From Adiantum capillus-veneris (lineage: Eukaryota > Streptophyta > Polypodiopsida > Polypodiales > Pteridaceae): DNA of 64,000 nucleotides. The notes under the pieces were generated by a model. The model saw only the letters and a program-made list of their open reading frames with translations, did not search any database and had not been told where the DNA came from. The position numbers were made by a program, and so were the translations under genes. Below are positions 1 to 12,400 of the stretch, piece by piece. The stretch spans positions 129,093,682 through 129,157,681 of the forward strand of contig CM043967.1 of NCBI GenBank assembly GCA_014529385.2. The letters are read 5' to 3'. Position 1 is the first letter of the stretch. Each line of letters begins with the position of its first letter.

Positions 1-1587
1 ATGTGTACCTTGAGATAGGGAGCAACCAACTCGGTTGCACATATGAAGAATGGGATGAATAAGGTCTTACGTGACTTTATTCCTCAAATCATAATGCTTT
101 TGATTGATGGTTTGCCTATCAAAGGATGTAAAAAAAGTGAGAAAGATGAAGCTTTGGATCTTAGGGGATCTCACAGGTTTGTGGTACATCACATAAATGA
201 TTGTGATAAAATTTTGTCTAGGTTCAAAGAAGTGAATCTTACTTTGTCAGGGAAAAGTCTATGTTTGGTGTCAACTAAGTGCTCATTATGGGGAACATGT
301 GTGGGACATATGGTAGGAAACCTTGTCCAACAAAGGTAGATTCCATCCAAAGAATGAAAGAAACATGCACTAGCATCACTAAGGTTAGAAAGTTTCTGGG
401 AGCATGTGTCTTTTATGGTATTTGGATTCCACATTATGCACATGTAGTTGATCCTCTTTATTAATTTTTTAGAAAGAATCAAAAGTTTAAATGGACATAA
501 GTACATGTAAAAGCCATGAAAAAGCTAAAGGAGTTGCTCCAATCAGCACCAACTTTGAGAAAGGTAGACTATGAGTGTCAAAGGCCACTAATTGTGATAG
601 TAGAAACCAGTCCTACAGAAACTTGATGGGAAATAGGTCAAGATGATGAAGAAGGACACAGGTATGTGGTGAGATTTGGAGAAAAGGTACTAAGTGCTCG
701 CCAAAGAAACTATCCATAGATAAAGAGAAAGTTATGGGGTATGGTTACAGCTTTGAAAAATGCGAAAGAGTATTTAATTGGTGCATGTGTGGTTGTAGAA
801 ACAGATTGTCTACCACTTCTTGGGATGATTACAAGCTTCTCAACACCAGAACATTATAGGTAAATACAATACAGTGGCAGATATGCTATCAAGGGAAAGG
901 TATGAATATGAGTCATACATGATTGATGAGGGAGATGATGCATGCACAAAGTTCTATTCTATCTCTCATGTCAAAGGTAACAATGTGTGTATGACTATTC
1001 CACTTGAATTGTGCTTGAAAGAGTCTACGAAGGTAATTGGCTTCTTATTGAAAACTACTTGAGTACTCTAACAAAACACGATGATTGGTTTGAACAAGGA
1101 TTCAAGAGGATATGTAGAAAAGCATATGGGTCCTTTTTTAGGGATGGTTACTTGTGAACAAAAGTGTGTTACACCACAAAGGGTTATATGTAAAAAGGAG
1201 ACTCAAGTAAATCTCATGAAAGAGTTTCGTGAGAGTCTATAGGATGGACACAGGGGTGTGTGGGAAACCTTCTCCAAGTTGAAAGAATAACATTGGTGGA
1301 AGGGTATGTATAAAGATGTATCTCAATTGGTAGAGTCATTTGTAACTTGTCAAATGTATTGAAATGTCCAACATCGTGATGCATTGCACCCTACATATCC
1401 ACTAGCCATGCACTATAGATGGGTTGTGGATCTAGTCACAATGCCTTGAGGACTGTAGCAGATGAGATATTTAGTTCTTGCACAAGAGGACCTAACTAAC
1501 CAGGTCTAAGGGCAAGCATTAAGAGCTAAAACCACAAAAGCTATGTGCAAATTCCTTCTTGATGAGGTGTTTTCCATTATGGTTGTC
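1..1587 (+). pseudogene. Degenerate Ty3/gypsy pol (RT end, RNase H, part of integrase)
   Basis: The plus strand shows Ty3/gypsy polymerase order in broken frames. At about 43-465 is the end of the RT palm: the usual catalytic DD reads IDG (LLIDGLPIKG), followed by KCSLWGTCVGH and a FLGACVFYGIWIPHYAHV connection motif. At about 564-900 is RNase H (EGHRYVVRFGEKVLSARQRNYP in two pieces). At about 1250-1450 is the integrase zinc region and the first catalytic Asp (WVVDLVTMP). Stops and frameshifts are frequent, so it is dead. Compared with the inverted copy at 8066-9155 it lacks about 67 bases near 855, and the similarity stops abruptly at about 1587. The RT palm is known to need two Asp, so the G replacement alone would inactivate it. 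Confidence 0.8.
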
Positions 1588-2448
1588 TTACCATGTGGCG
1601 AGCAAGATTTCTCGAGCGAAGGAAAATCCGAGTAAATGAATAAAGAAACCAAATGGGCTTCGTTAGGAAAGATGCATGAAGATCCTACTTAAAGCCCCAA
1701 GTGATAGCAATAACACTATTCAAAATGAGAATCTTTTCTTGAATCCGTAAGTAATCGTAGCAATAGCATTGTTCAAAATTAGACTTTAGATTCTTTTGTG
1801 TAGTTGAGGCTTGATATGTAGAGCAATGAGAAACCCAAGCAGGTAGCAAAGCTATTACAAGCCATGCAATGATCCACAACTACATTTAACACCATAATTT
1901 TAATTTTAATGAAGTCAACAATGCTCATACATCTACAAAGTTTCTAAACTATATTAAGAGACAATTGTCATATCTTATACCCAAAAAAGAGAGATTTCTT
2001 CAGGATTGTAAGATAACAAGTGGAATATTTAGTGGAATATAGAGGGAAGCATGTCATGCCTCGACACTCTAACAACAAAAACAAATGCTACGGCTCTATC
2101 TCGTGACTATGAAGAGTCACACTCATCATCAATAAAGACATTGCGCCTCTGACACTTCTTGTGGGTGTCAAAATCGTATCATATATCAGAAGCCATGGTT
2201 TTTGCAATCTCCTCAGCATAAATTGGCAACACACTTCCATACAAAAAGAAAAAGGTAAGTCTCACAATCCACATATAATCAATACATAACCTACATCATT
2301 GAAACACAAGAAATATCAAATTGTTGTTTGAATCATTATCCATAATTTCCAAATACTGAATAATGATACCAAAAAGTGACAAAATAGCATAAAAGTATGA
2401 TGGAAACATAAAATAGGGGGGGAAAATGAAGTGTAAGGTGGACTCTCA
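1588..2448. other. Intergenic, no gene seen
   Basis: AT-rich sequence after the abrupt end of the gypsy pol similarity. It includes the 3' flank of the minus-strand ParB-methyltransferase gene that ends at 2449. I see no coding signal, clear inverted repeat or LTR end here. Confidence 0.4.
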
Positions 2449-5183
2449 CTAGTCATCAAAGGGGTTGACACGCGAAGGCATGTCACCCACATCATCAACA
2501 TCAAGAGAGGTGGAGACCCCCTCTCTGCTTCGCTTTTTAGGGCAAAATAATGGTTGCACATAATCTGAAATCAAAGTGTCGTCACTGTCGACTGCTGCAC
2601 ACACCCGCCATGTGCCTAAACATGCTGCCAATACGGGTGCTGTACCACATCCCAACTCCAAACAAAGACCTCCAGGCCTACAAAGAAGCTCCACAAAACA
2701 TGCAATAAAAGAATGACTTCGTTGCAAGCCACCACGCCATGGCTCTTTGGATGATGATCTCGCTAGAGAAGACTCTGGGAGATGGTGCATCATGTAAGAA
2801 TCCAAAGGTTGCATGCCAAGTCGATTGAATAGCGAAGTGCTCTCAACCACAAAGCAAGGTGGTTGCATGCCAACCCTATGCACCATAAGTAAGAGAGAAC
2901 AATGGCACTACACCACCACATAGACAATTAGAACAATAAAAATAACAATAATACACCAAAATGAGAAACAAACAAGTTAATTATGTAGAAGAGCATTACC
3001 TCAATCTGACCACCAAAGCTATTACCATAACCATAAGCTCCATGATGAAGGACTACAATGCGACGATGAATAGCCATCTCTGATGCACGACAAAATCTCT
3101 CAACCCAGCCAATGGTATCTCCTGCAAAAGTTTTCTAAAGTCACAATAAAAAACATACAACAAAAATATAGACAAGTATGGCATAAAATTATGATTGAAG
3201 CACAAACCTGTCATAGAGACCATGATCAACAACGTCCCAGAGTCTGACAAAGTCAAATATGCAAGTTGCATGCTTGCACGAACATGATCCTCACTACAAA
3301 TATCCCAAAGGGGCACAACAGGGGAGGCTAAGTGGGAACCACCAAAGGGAAGATCCAATCTTAAATGTCAATAGAAAATTTACTTACATGCGATACATAT
3401 GATCTCTTTCTTTAAACCATAAGATGCTCTAGTAATCTTGTCTGCTTCAAGCAAGGAAACCCATAACAGTTTGCTCAAGACAGGAGCATCATGCATAGCA
3501 ATCAAGTTCAGTTTCTCAAGCGTAGCCCAACTATCAGGACCCCACTTGAGTGCAAGAACTCGAACCATCCAATCCGGTCCAAGATTCAGATCAACAATAT
3601 TCAGCAACTACAGTATTTGAGCAACGTGAATAAAAATCCAAGTTTGAACAACTATTACACTATGTGCAAAAAACCTAAACATAAATAATCCAACCACCTT
3701 TCCAATGCACTCTCCATATTCTAGTGCTAAATCATTCAATATCTTCTCCTCCTCTTTTATAAGTTCTTCATTTGTCATTGTCTGCCTAACTTGCTCTATT
3801 CTTTGGCTAAATTCCTTGGACATTTGAACCTTCAACACATACTAAAAAATAAATAATTTGCAAAAAAACAAACACATACTCTTTGGCTCAATTACTTGGA
3901 TATTTTATCCTTCAACACATAATTTTCAAAAATACCAAACACAAGATCTTTCTTGAAAAGCAAGCCAGAGACACTTACATCGTATAAGAGATTTCCCAAG
4001 TATCGACGAGTAAGTGGATACCAAGGCTCCACACCCTTCGAGTATTTCTTACGGACTGCATCAATCAACTTTTGATCTTTTTCTGGAAGCCCCGTTACAT
4101 AAGCTTCATGATCTGCTGCACAAATGTGGGAGCAGTTGACAAGCTCATCCCTAAGATGGGTGACCACAAGAGCATGTGTGTTCATGCTATTCCAAGTTCA
4201 TATACAATACATACAAAGTCAGAAACATAACTTAGGCATTTTGTGCTAAAATATATAGAAGGTCATAAAACTTACAAATTCATTCTTTGCAAGCTACTAA
4301 GAAGAGCTATCTCTGGCACTCGTGTAGGATCAATAACTCTACAAAGCACACTACAATGCTTTTCTCAATCAGTGGAGAATCTCTCTTTAATAGCAGCCGT
4401 CCAAGCTACCGTTCTATGATTACCCTCCCAAACATAGAACATTTTATTAGAGAGAACTTGAAGATTTGGTCTTTTAGAAAGATCAATTTCAAACTCTTTA
4501 TGTATATCAACCCATATTGGGTCCCATGAAGTAAGAAGGTCCTCTGCAAAATAGATAAGCATAGACAGAAAAGCATACTCAACTACTATTTATGAGAACG
4601 ACAAAAAACACAGTAGAAACAGACAGTAGGAAAGATCAAAGTAGAGAAATGAAATACCTGTAACTTAAGCTTCCTCCTTCTTGCAATTCCAAATTGAAAC
4701 AATAAAAGCTCCTTTTTCTTGCATGTAGCCCTCCTTTGCAAAAGAAGATTTCAATCCACTAACATCGTCTCTTAAGACTCTCACCCTTGCATAGGGGATC
4801 AATCGACATAAAGGAATTGGTGGACAATAAAAACAACTAAACATGCAAGTACATTGAAGAATATCTTGTCCTCTATGCATGTAAAGCTTGTGTTCATCCC
4901 CTATCTCTGTATCTACTGCTACTTCATCTCCTACGACATAAGGCACTATTTGTAAACATGCCTCTTGTGGGGCAAGAGATTCATCAACTTCATTTATGGA
5001 CCCAAGCCCCAAATCTTGACTTTGCATCTCCTCTTCTTGTGTCTCCAAACCTTCTGTCATATCTGTGACAGATACAACACTTATTTGATCACTTCTCTCT
5101 AAGATATTGGAAGCTTGAGTTGAAGAGATTCGTTTCCCTCTACGACCTCGTCCATGTATTGAAGGACTTGCAAAACACAACAA
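2449..5183 (-). pseudogene. ParB-like domain fused to N6/N4-type DNA methyltransferase-like domain, spliced, decayed
   Basis: Eight exon-like blocks with GT-AG borders on the minus strand: 5183-4658, 4543-4276, 4186-3979, 3841-3698, 3607-3384, 3359-3208, 3121-3000, 2875-2449. Phases agree through exon 7. Exons 1-2 read as a ParB/sulfiredoxin-like domain: RLIPYARVRVLRDDV, SSFAKEGYMQEKG, then WEGNHRTVAW. Exon 6 opens with DLPFGG, like methyltransferase motif IV (DPPY/F), then SGTLLIMV. Exon 8 has LELGCGTAPVLAACL and VCAAVDSDD, like motif I and the following acidic loop. Motif IV before motif I is the permuted order known for beta-class N6-adenine/N4-cytosine DNA methyltransferases. Decay: in-frame TAA near 4665, in-frame TGA near 4365, and a phase mismatch between exons 7 and 8. 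The true 5' end is unclear. The target base is unknown, and an RNA or protein substrate is not excluded. Confidence 0.6.
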
Positions 5184-5219
5184 AAACCAGTTTATTTACT
5201 ATATTGAAACTGCCTCTAG

Positions 5220-5800
5220 GAGTCCATGACGCGGATGCCTAGAGGTTTTTTTCTTTTTATTTTATTAACTTTCCAAGTTACATGGCACGCCATGTAACTC
5301 GCTAATATCAAAAATATTTCCACGGTAACTTGCCGAGTTACGTGGCGATGGTCCCTCCATGCATATGTCCACGAGGCATTGCCACCAGGCAACTCGGCGA
5401 GTTACGTGGCATGGGGACATGACATCTTGTCAGCTTGGCCACATGTAGGAATGAGTGACGTGGTAGTGCTAAGCGGTGGTGCCACGTAACTCGCCAAGTT
5501 ATGTGGCATTTGGCATTTCCAATAAGTAACGCCACATAACTCATCAAGTTACGTGGCGTTGCCACTTGGCAATGCCACGTAACTGACCGAGTTACGTGGA
5601 AAAGTTGACAAGATATCGTGTCTGCATCCCACGTAACTCGCTGAGTTATGTGGTGGTAATGCCTCGTGGACATATGCGTGGAGGTACCACGTCAACCGGT
5701 GAGCTACGTTGCATTCCCTATAAGTAACTTGGCGAGTTATAGAGGTGTACCACACATCAAAATCTCGTGCTTTGGGAGAAAGGGAAACTCGACGAGTTAG
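5220..5800. repeat. Array of about ten imperfect palindromes upstream of the ParB-methyltransferase gene
   Basis: Repeated near-palindromes with arms CCACGTAACTCG / CGAGTTACGTGG and a 1-4 base centre. Centres lie near 5335, 5400, 5503, 5545, 5588, 5642, 5703, 5730 and 5790, with half-sites near 5290. Spacing is irregular, about 40-100 bp. Each arm contains an ACGT core, as in bZIP binding sites. The block lies directly upstream of the minus-strand gene ending at 2449, so it occupies its promoter or 5' leader region. Alternatives are subterminal transposase-binding repeats of a DNA transposon, or a local satellite. Confidence 0.75.
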
Positions 5801-6059
5801 TCGCGTGATGGATGTCATGGTTGAGCGTGGACTGTGGGAAGTGGGTATGGTCTATCTTGCATACACCCATGTACCTGTAGTAGGGAGAGATGTAAAGTTG
5901 TGCACTAGTATTTCTTCGCAAGAAGGTTGTTGATAGAGATTTTTGCTTGAATGCCTTCAAGAGAAACAATTAGGACAGGAGAGAGATGGAGATAGAAGTA
6001 ATAGAAGACATGGAGGCATAGGTTGGGCTTAGAGATGAAAAATAAAAATTCAGAAAAAA

Positions 6060-7216
6060 AACAAAGAAAAAAAAACCTTACTTATTAGCCCCTTTGAGAA
6101 AGTTTTCCAATTTGATGATGATGGCAAGAGATAGAAGACTTCGGCCTTGATTGGCTAGAGTTAATGTTTACAAGGATACTTTCAAGTTTAGCTAGCCTTT
6201 CTCAAAGGCAAGTGTAGGGCTAAAGGCTAATTTGGCATAAATCCTCCCACTCCATCTTGACTCAATTTTAAGGAAGTAGAGGTCCCCTTTTATAGGTGAA
6301 GGGAACCCCCAAGGGTTACACAAGAAAGAGAAGAGCCAGTGTGAACAGGAACTGACAAAGTTTGAAATGGGTTGTCCTTACATGATGTGGGAAGACTGGG
6401 ATCCACCATTTTGATCAATCTCCTCAATTGGGTCTCCATATAAAAAAAAGTAAAAATAGGGACAAAACATGACTCCGATTTTATATACTTTTTTCAATTA
6501 GGATTGGAACATTGTGTTAGAAAATTATAAAAATAGGGTACATTTCTGGCAGCAAAAGTCTCCTTGTGGTCCCCTTCGCCTAGACTTTCATTTGATTCTA
6601 ATGGGGACACGGTACACCTCTTGCAATATGAAAGCATGACATTGATTCTTGACAAAGTTTGTAATCATTCTTGCAATAATGCATTAAAATAGGCGTAAGT
6701 TTTAAAATCATGCAAGCTAGTGTCCCACTAGGATTTGATTCCTTCTAGTAGCTATTAAAAAGAAATATAAGAAAAATATGAAAAATACATAGAATATATA
6801 TATACATATATATATATATTGGATGCTACCCTAGATAAAGGATCTAGCTAGGATGTAAAATGATAATGAGATAGTAGAAAGAAAGAACCAATGTTTTTTG
6901 CCCCAAGTTAAAGAAGCGGAGCAATTGATGCTTTTTTCCATAGTACTTTCTAACAATAAATTAAGAATATGTTACCCTTGAGATAAACATTAGGATGAGA
7001 TAGAAAGCTTATTATTATTCTTAGATATGCATATGTATATTATAGGAAATATACTTATGTATCTAAAAAGTTGCAAGATAGATCTTATAGCATTTGTTTC
7101 CACTATGTACGTATCACAACACGACATCCACCCCCTCTAAACCTACACATCCTCTGGTATGTGTAGGTTTAGAGCATTTGTTTCCACTATGTACGTATCA
7201 CAACATGACATCCACC
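6060..7216 (-). mobile_element. Probable 3' LTR of the inverted gypsy copy
   Basis: Read on the minus strand, the purine tract AGAGGGGGTGGA is followed at 7216 by TGTCATGTTGTGATACG, the expected polypurine tract plus TG start of a 3' LTR. It lies just beyond the pol that ends at 7268. Inside is a TATA-like CCTATAAAAGGGG (minus strand, near 6290). The far end near 6060 is approximate, because no second LTR is present to compare. Confidence 0.5.
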
Positions 7217-7235
7217 CCCTCTAAACCTACACATC
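7091..7235. repeat. 84-bp tandem duplication with a 16-bp-arm hairpin
   Basis: The segment 7091-7151 recurs at 7175-7235 with one difference, a period of 84. Between them 7135-7174 is a perfect inverted repeat (16-bp arms, 8-base loop). The duplicated block carries the polypurine tract and first bases of the LTR, so the LTR start exists twice. Confidence 0.85.
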
Positions 7236-7267
7236 ATCTGGTATGTGCCAGATGATTTTTTGCACTT

Positions 7268-9155
7268 TCAATTCCCTTGTAGATATTCCATGATTTCATC
7301 TACATTGATAGCTTCCAACACTTCATCTTCACTTTGATCTTCACCTGTATATTTCTCTTCCTCCTCCTCAATATCTTCTTGATCACTGTCTCCTCTTCTG
7401 TTAAACACCACTTTGATCCTTTTTCCTTTAATGGAAATATTTACTTCTGTGCCATCTAGTTCAAACAAGTTGTAAGTAGAATTTTCATGCACATACTTTA
7501 CAACATACGATCCATGGAACTTATGCATGACTTTGTGTTGGTTATCAAGGCTACTATCATACACTAAAATCCAGTCACCATTGTCAATTGGTTTACTCCT
7601 CAGCCGATTTTGCTTATCAAAGTAGTCCTTGTTCTTCAAACTTGCAGTTTTGAGTCATTCTTTGCAGCCTCAATGTCTCCAAGTCTGCTCTATATTTTTC
7701 TTATGCGCAATGCAAGGAGGCCTTCCCTGCTAATCTCTTCTTGCCAAGCTAGTACATTCCATGTGGAAATTGTATCTTCAATCAACATCACTAGCTTTGA
7801 CCATACATCAACTTTGCAGGCATATAGCCAGTTTCTGAGCTATGTGTTGTACGATCATCCCATAAAGCATATGGCAACAGTTTTGGCCTCTCACCAAACA
7901 AGCCTTGGCCAAAGATTTGATGATAGGAGGATGCCCTCTCTCACTCTTTCCATTGCCTTCAGGGTTGTAAGCTGTAGTAAGAGAAAGATTGATTCCTAAT
8001 CTAAAAAAATACTCCCTTGCTTCCTCGGCATCTAGTCCACCTCTATATGCAATGATCTTTCCCACACAACCATAACGGAAAACACCTCATCAAGAAGAAA
8101 TTTTCACATAGCTTTTGTGGTTTTAGCTCTTAATGCTCACCCTTCAACCTGGTTAGTTAGGTCCTCTTGTGCAAGAACTAAATATCTCATCTGCTAGAGT
8201 CCTAAAGGCATTGTGACTAGATCCACAACCCATATATAGTGCATGGCTAGTGGATATGTAGGGTGCAATGCATCACGATGTTGGACATTTGAATACATTT
8301 GACAAGTTACAAATGACTCTACCAATTGAGATACATCTTTATACATAGCCTTCCACCAATATTTTTCTTTCAACTTGGAGAAGGTTTCCCACACACCCCT
8401 GTGTCCATCCTATAGACTCTCACGAAACTCTTTCATGAGATTTACTTGAGTCTCCTTTTTATATATAACCCTTTGTGGTGTAGCACCCTTTTGTTTAGGA
8501 TGCTTCCACAAGTAACCATCCCTCAAAAAGGACCCTTATGCTTTCCTACATATCCTCTTGAATTCTTGTTCAAACCAATCATCGTGTTTTGTTAGAGTAC
8601 TCAAGTAGTTTTTAATAAGAAGCCAATTACCTTCGTAGACTCTTTCAAGCACAATTCAAGTGGATTAGTCATACAGACATTTTTACCTTTGACATGAGAG
8701 ATAGAATAGAACTTTTTGCATGCATCATCTCCCTCATCAATCATCTATGACTCATATTCATACCTTTCCCTTGATAGCATATCTGCCACTGTATTGTCTT
8801 TACCTATAATGTGCTTAAACTTGGGATTTAAGGACTTAATGTAGGCAATCCACCACAACATAGCAATTTCTGGTGTTGAGAAGCTTGTAATCATCCCAAG
8901 AAGTGGTAGACAATCTGTTTCTACAACCACACATGCACCAATTAGGTACTCTTTTCCATTTTTCAAAGCTGTAACCATACCCCATAACTTTCTCTTTATC
9001 TATGGATAGTTTCTTTGGCGAGCACTTAATACCTTTTCTCCAAATCTCACCACATACCTGTGTCCTTCTTCGTCATCTTGCCCTATTTCCCATCCAATTT
9101 CTGTAGGACTGGTGTCTACTATCACAATTAGTGGCCTTTGACACTCATAGTCTAC
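7268..9155 (-). pseudogene. Ty3/gypsy pol remnant: RNase H, integrase and GPY/F-like tail
   Basis: Better preserved inverted copy of the polymerase at the window start. In minus-strand order: RNase H at 9155-8745 (EEGHRYVVRFGEKVLSARQ; GKDNTVADMLSRE), integrase zinc region and first Asp at 8394-8194 (VVDLVTMP), integrase core with the catalytic Glu at 8065-7808 (TTAYNPEGNGKSERGH), and a C-terminal module at 7639-7268 (MHKFHGSYVVKYV, FELDGTEVN, KGKRIKVVF) resembling the GPY/F tail of gypsy integrases. Frame breaks separate the blocks. RT and gag are absent: at 9155 the similarity stops and unrelated sequence leading to the Mutator-like gene begins. It supplies the template for the ~67-bp deletion in the plus copy. 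Confidence 0.8.
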
Positions 9156-9467
9156 GGAGAATCCCAAAATCCGACCGAATAAAATCGAGCAAACCATAAA
9201 CCGAGCAAAACTTATATTTTTTTTAACACAAAATTGAGCAAACCATAAACTTTGCAAAACTTACAATGGCTTTTTATATCCTTGTGCCAAAAACCTTCCA
9301 TCAACATTGAAAATAACCAAGAAGGTGTATCGCATCTACAAATCAAAATGGAGAGCGCAATAACTAAAATATTACCGCACGAGAATATTCGAGGCTAAAG
9401 TCAATACCCATTAGCACATATCAACCAAAAAGCTACTTCTCAAAACCATTGCAAGGTCCACAACCCT

Positions 9468-12400
9468 TCAAGGCTGCATCAACACCCGTGAACCTCCAAG
9501 TGCTTGGACTAACTCCAATTTTATTAGAGCAGCCTGATGCATGAACTCATGAGCATGAGGGTCAAGGCCAAGTACTTGCAGAAATATGAAGTAAATGTGC
9601 TTACATGGCATATACACAAGGCGCTTGCTTTATCGGTTTTGAAAGTCCTCGCAAGTACCTCTAGGAAAATCTGACATTGTCACAGAGTATGTCACTCCCT
9701 TTGCAATTGACCCCACAGTCTTAACATAGAAAACATGTGTTTCATTGCAAACCACAATGACCTCTCGCACCAACTCTGCTGCCATGGTTCTACCCACTTC
9801 AATCTTGCCATGAAACTCCTTTGTTAATCGTGACCTCCATTTCACAATCTTTCCATCTCTAAATTTGGGACGGATGCTGCTAGGAACTCTTTGGTTCAAT
9901 GGAACTGTTTCATGCATTCTTGTTGCTGATGTCACTACAACAAAACCATTGGCTTGCAATTGCGTTACCTCTGGAGGTTGCAAATTTGTGGCCTCTGCAA
10001 CCACCCAAACATCGGGAGCTGGACCTGGCGGCCCTTCAACTATGCTGTGAACCTTCCAGGTGTGCATGTTATTGGAGTTACAAAACCAAATGAACCCTTC
10101 CACAAGGCCTCCCTGTTGTGAACCCGATGGAGGATATTTTCTGCGACCCCAAAAACAAGGAGCTGGCACCCCTATTTTGGCATCCATTGAACAATCATTA
10201 ATGAACCACCCACATTGGTCTCCATCTTTTGACACCACACCAAAACAAGTCATCTTTCGCCCAGGTTTTGTTCTACATATTGTCCAAACTGACTTTTCTA
10301 CGTTTACTTTGGGATATGGGACATCCCTTGGAGTTTTTTTTTGTGCTGAAGCCCACCAATTGAAGTTGTCATTGTAACATACTCTATCCTGTGGCTATCC
10401 TCCTCCAAGACAATATTTGCATCAGCAAAAATTGGCCTCTTTTTTCTAATACTCTTTTCTTGGAGTATATTTCTATTCATTTCAGGACTATTGACACCCA
10501 TTTCATGCATTGAAGAATGTGTGAGGTCAACTAGTTTCTTTCCTGCTATGCTGCTGAAGCAGATGAAGGTTGGTTCATGAAGCGATCTAACAAATCTTTA
10601 ATGCCGGGACCGGTGGAGCTACCAACACCTTTCAAATAGGCATTATATTTCACACTTTGAAGCACCGCTAAAGCCATATCTGCACATGCTGCCTCATACA
10701 AACTTATGTGATCCTTATAGCCAACAGAGGCACGCATACTAGCATGTTTTGACTCAGACAAGTTTGTATTAGGGACAAATATTCGTGCAGCATCTTGTGA
10801 TACAAATCTTTCTCCCCAATGAGGCACTCGTACATCCCACCAAGCCAGCCATGTCTCCAATGAAGCAATCTCCCCTTCAATGGCCATTCCTGTTTTCCAA
10901 AATCTTCTAAGCTCTCCCTTACAATGCTCAGTCTCATTCTCTGTAGGTGCAGTTCTCCACTTGCGGCACAAAATCTTGTGCTCCTCTTGAAATGCGGAAC
11001 GGATGCACTTTCTAGTATGTCGAACCATACTTTGCTCCCAATGAAACAAACATGATCTCTCTTTGTTTGGAATAGACCTCTTTGCTTCTCCAAAATAAAC
11101 AGTACGCACAACAATCCAATTGGCACTTGCTTCATTTGCCATAAATCCCCTAAACTCTGGCTTATCAAAACCGTGTTCCTTAACCACATTGTTCAGCATC
11201 TTCCAAAATTCAATCTGAGCATGTTTATTTTCCACGCTAAACTCAGCAGTTGCAATGGTGAGCAGCTCTCGTAGGTAAGGGTCATAGACATGCGCTAACA
11301 TAGTCGGCCATCCTTGTACACGGTGAACATGATCAAAGTGCACTTACATTTGCTCTAAATTACCTCCAGGGCGCATCCGATTCACCAAATCAACTCCACT
11401 GCCCGGTCCCTTAATTGACATTTTAAATACATGAGGTTGTACCTTATCACCCAATTGGCCTGGGAAAAGGGTACTATGGATGAAAGGATACCTACACTTG
11501 CTTTTCAAGTCAAGCACTGCCTCAAGACCCTTTGAAGTGATATTCTTTGATCTTTTTGCAGACTCCAAACTTCGTTCCACTCTCCTTTTATTTGACAGGG
11601 GAGTCATACTGTCAAGGAATTCAGCAAATTCCAGATCTTCAATCATAGCACTTGCAGTTGAACGTGCTCCAATAAGCTTTTCCATGATAAGGTCATGAGT
11701 GGTGGCCCGCTCCAATTGTTTCGCAGTCACCAAAGGGTCCCTACTTGCACGATCAAGCAACAATTCATCTATGTGACTTTCAACCATCCGACTCCTCCCT
11801 TCTGCACATGGATGATTATGTTCTCCAAGATGCAAAGCACACCTAGTACAATTATGCTTATCTCTAGGCAAACAATAGTAAATAACTGCAGGACATGTAG
11901 AAACACATTCTGGAATTTTTCCACAATGAGTGCATACTAGTGTGCCATACTGAGAAGAGATCAATCCTTTAGGACTAGATTTAGCAAGCCGACCTCTCCA
12001 TTGAGACTCATTGAACATATTTGAGCGCAAATAAAATGGACAATCAATGTTGATGCAGCGCTGCCCAGAACATCTACTAAATCTGACAACGCCATTAAAA
12101 CTATCACTACTACAAGTGACATACTCCGTCCACATGTGACTATCACGTCTTTGCTCCATACCACTCATACCTGAAGAATTACTAGCTGGCGGTAATTCAA
12201 AAGCAATATACCCATCATAATGAGCTGGGATCTCATCAGTACAGACCACTTTCTTGGCTTGATGGAGGGCAATATATAAATTTCTTTGCAATGGCATGCA
12301 CTTAATCATGTCAATCACACTTTCCTTGATCTCTGAGAGAGGTACTTTCTTGTCTTTCTTGTCTTGAGAAACTCTGCCAATGCCAGCATCAATCTGATCC

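Noticed and set aside
43-1587. A functional retroelement at the window start
   Set aside because: The catalytic IDD is IDG, and stops and frameshifts are frequent.
7610-7999. 129-codon plus-strand ORF
   Set aside because: Shadow of the minus-strand gypsy integrase.
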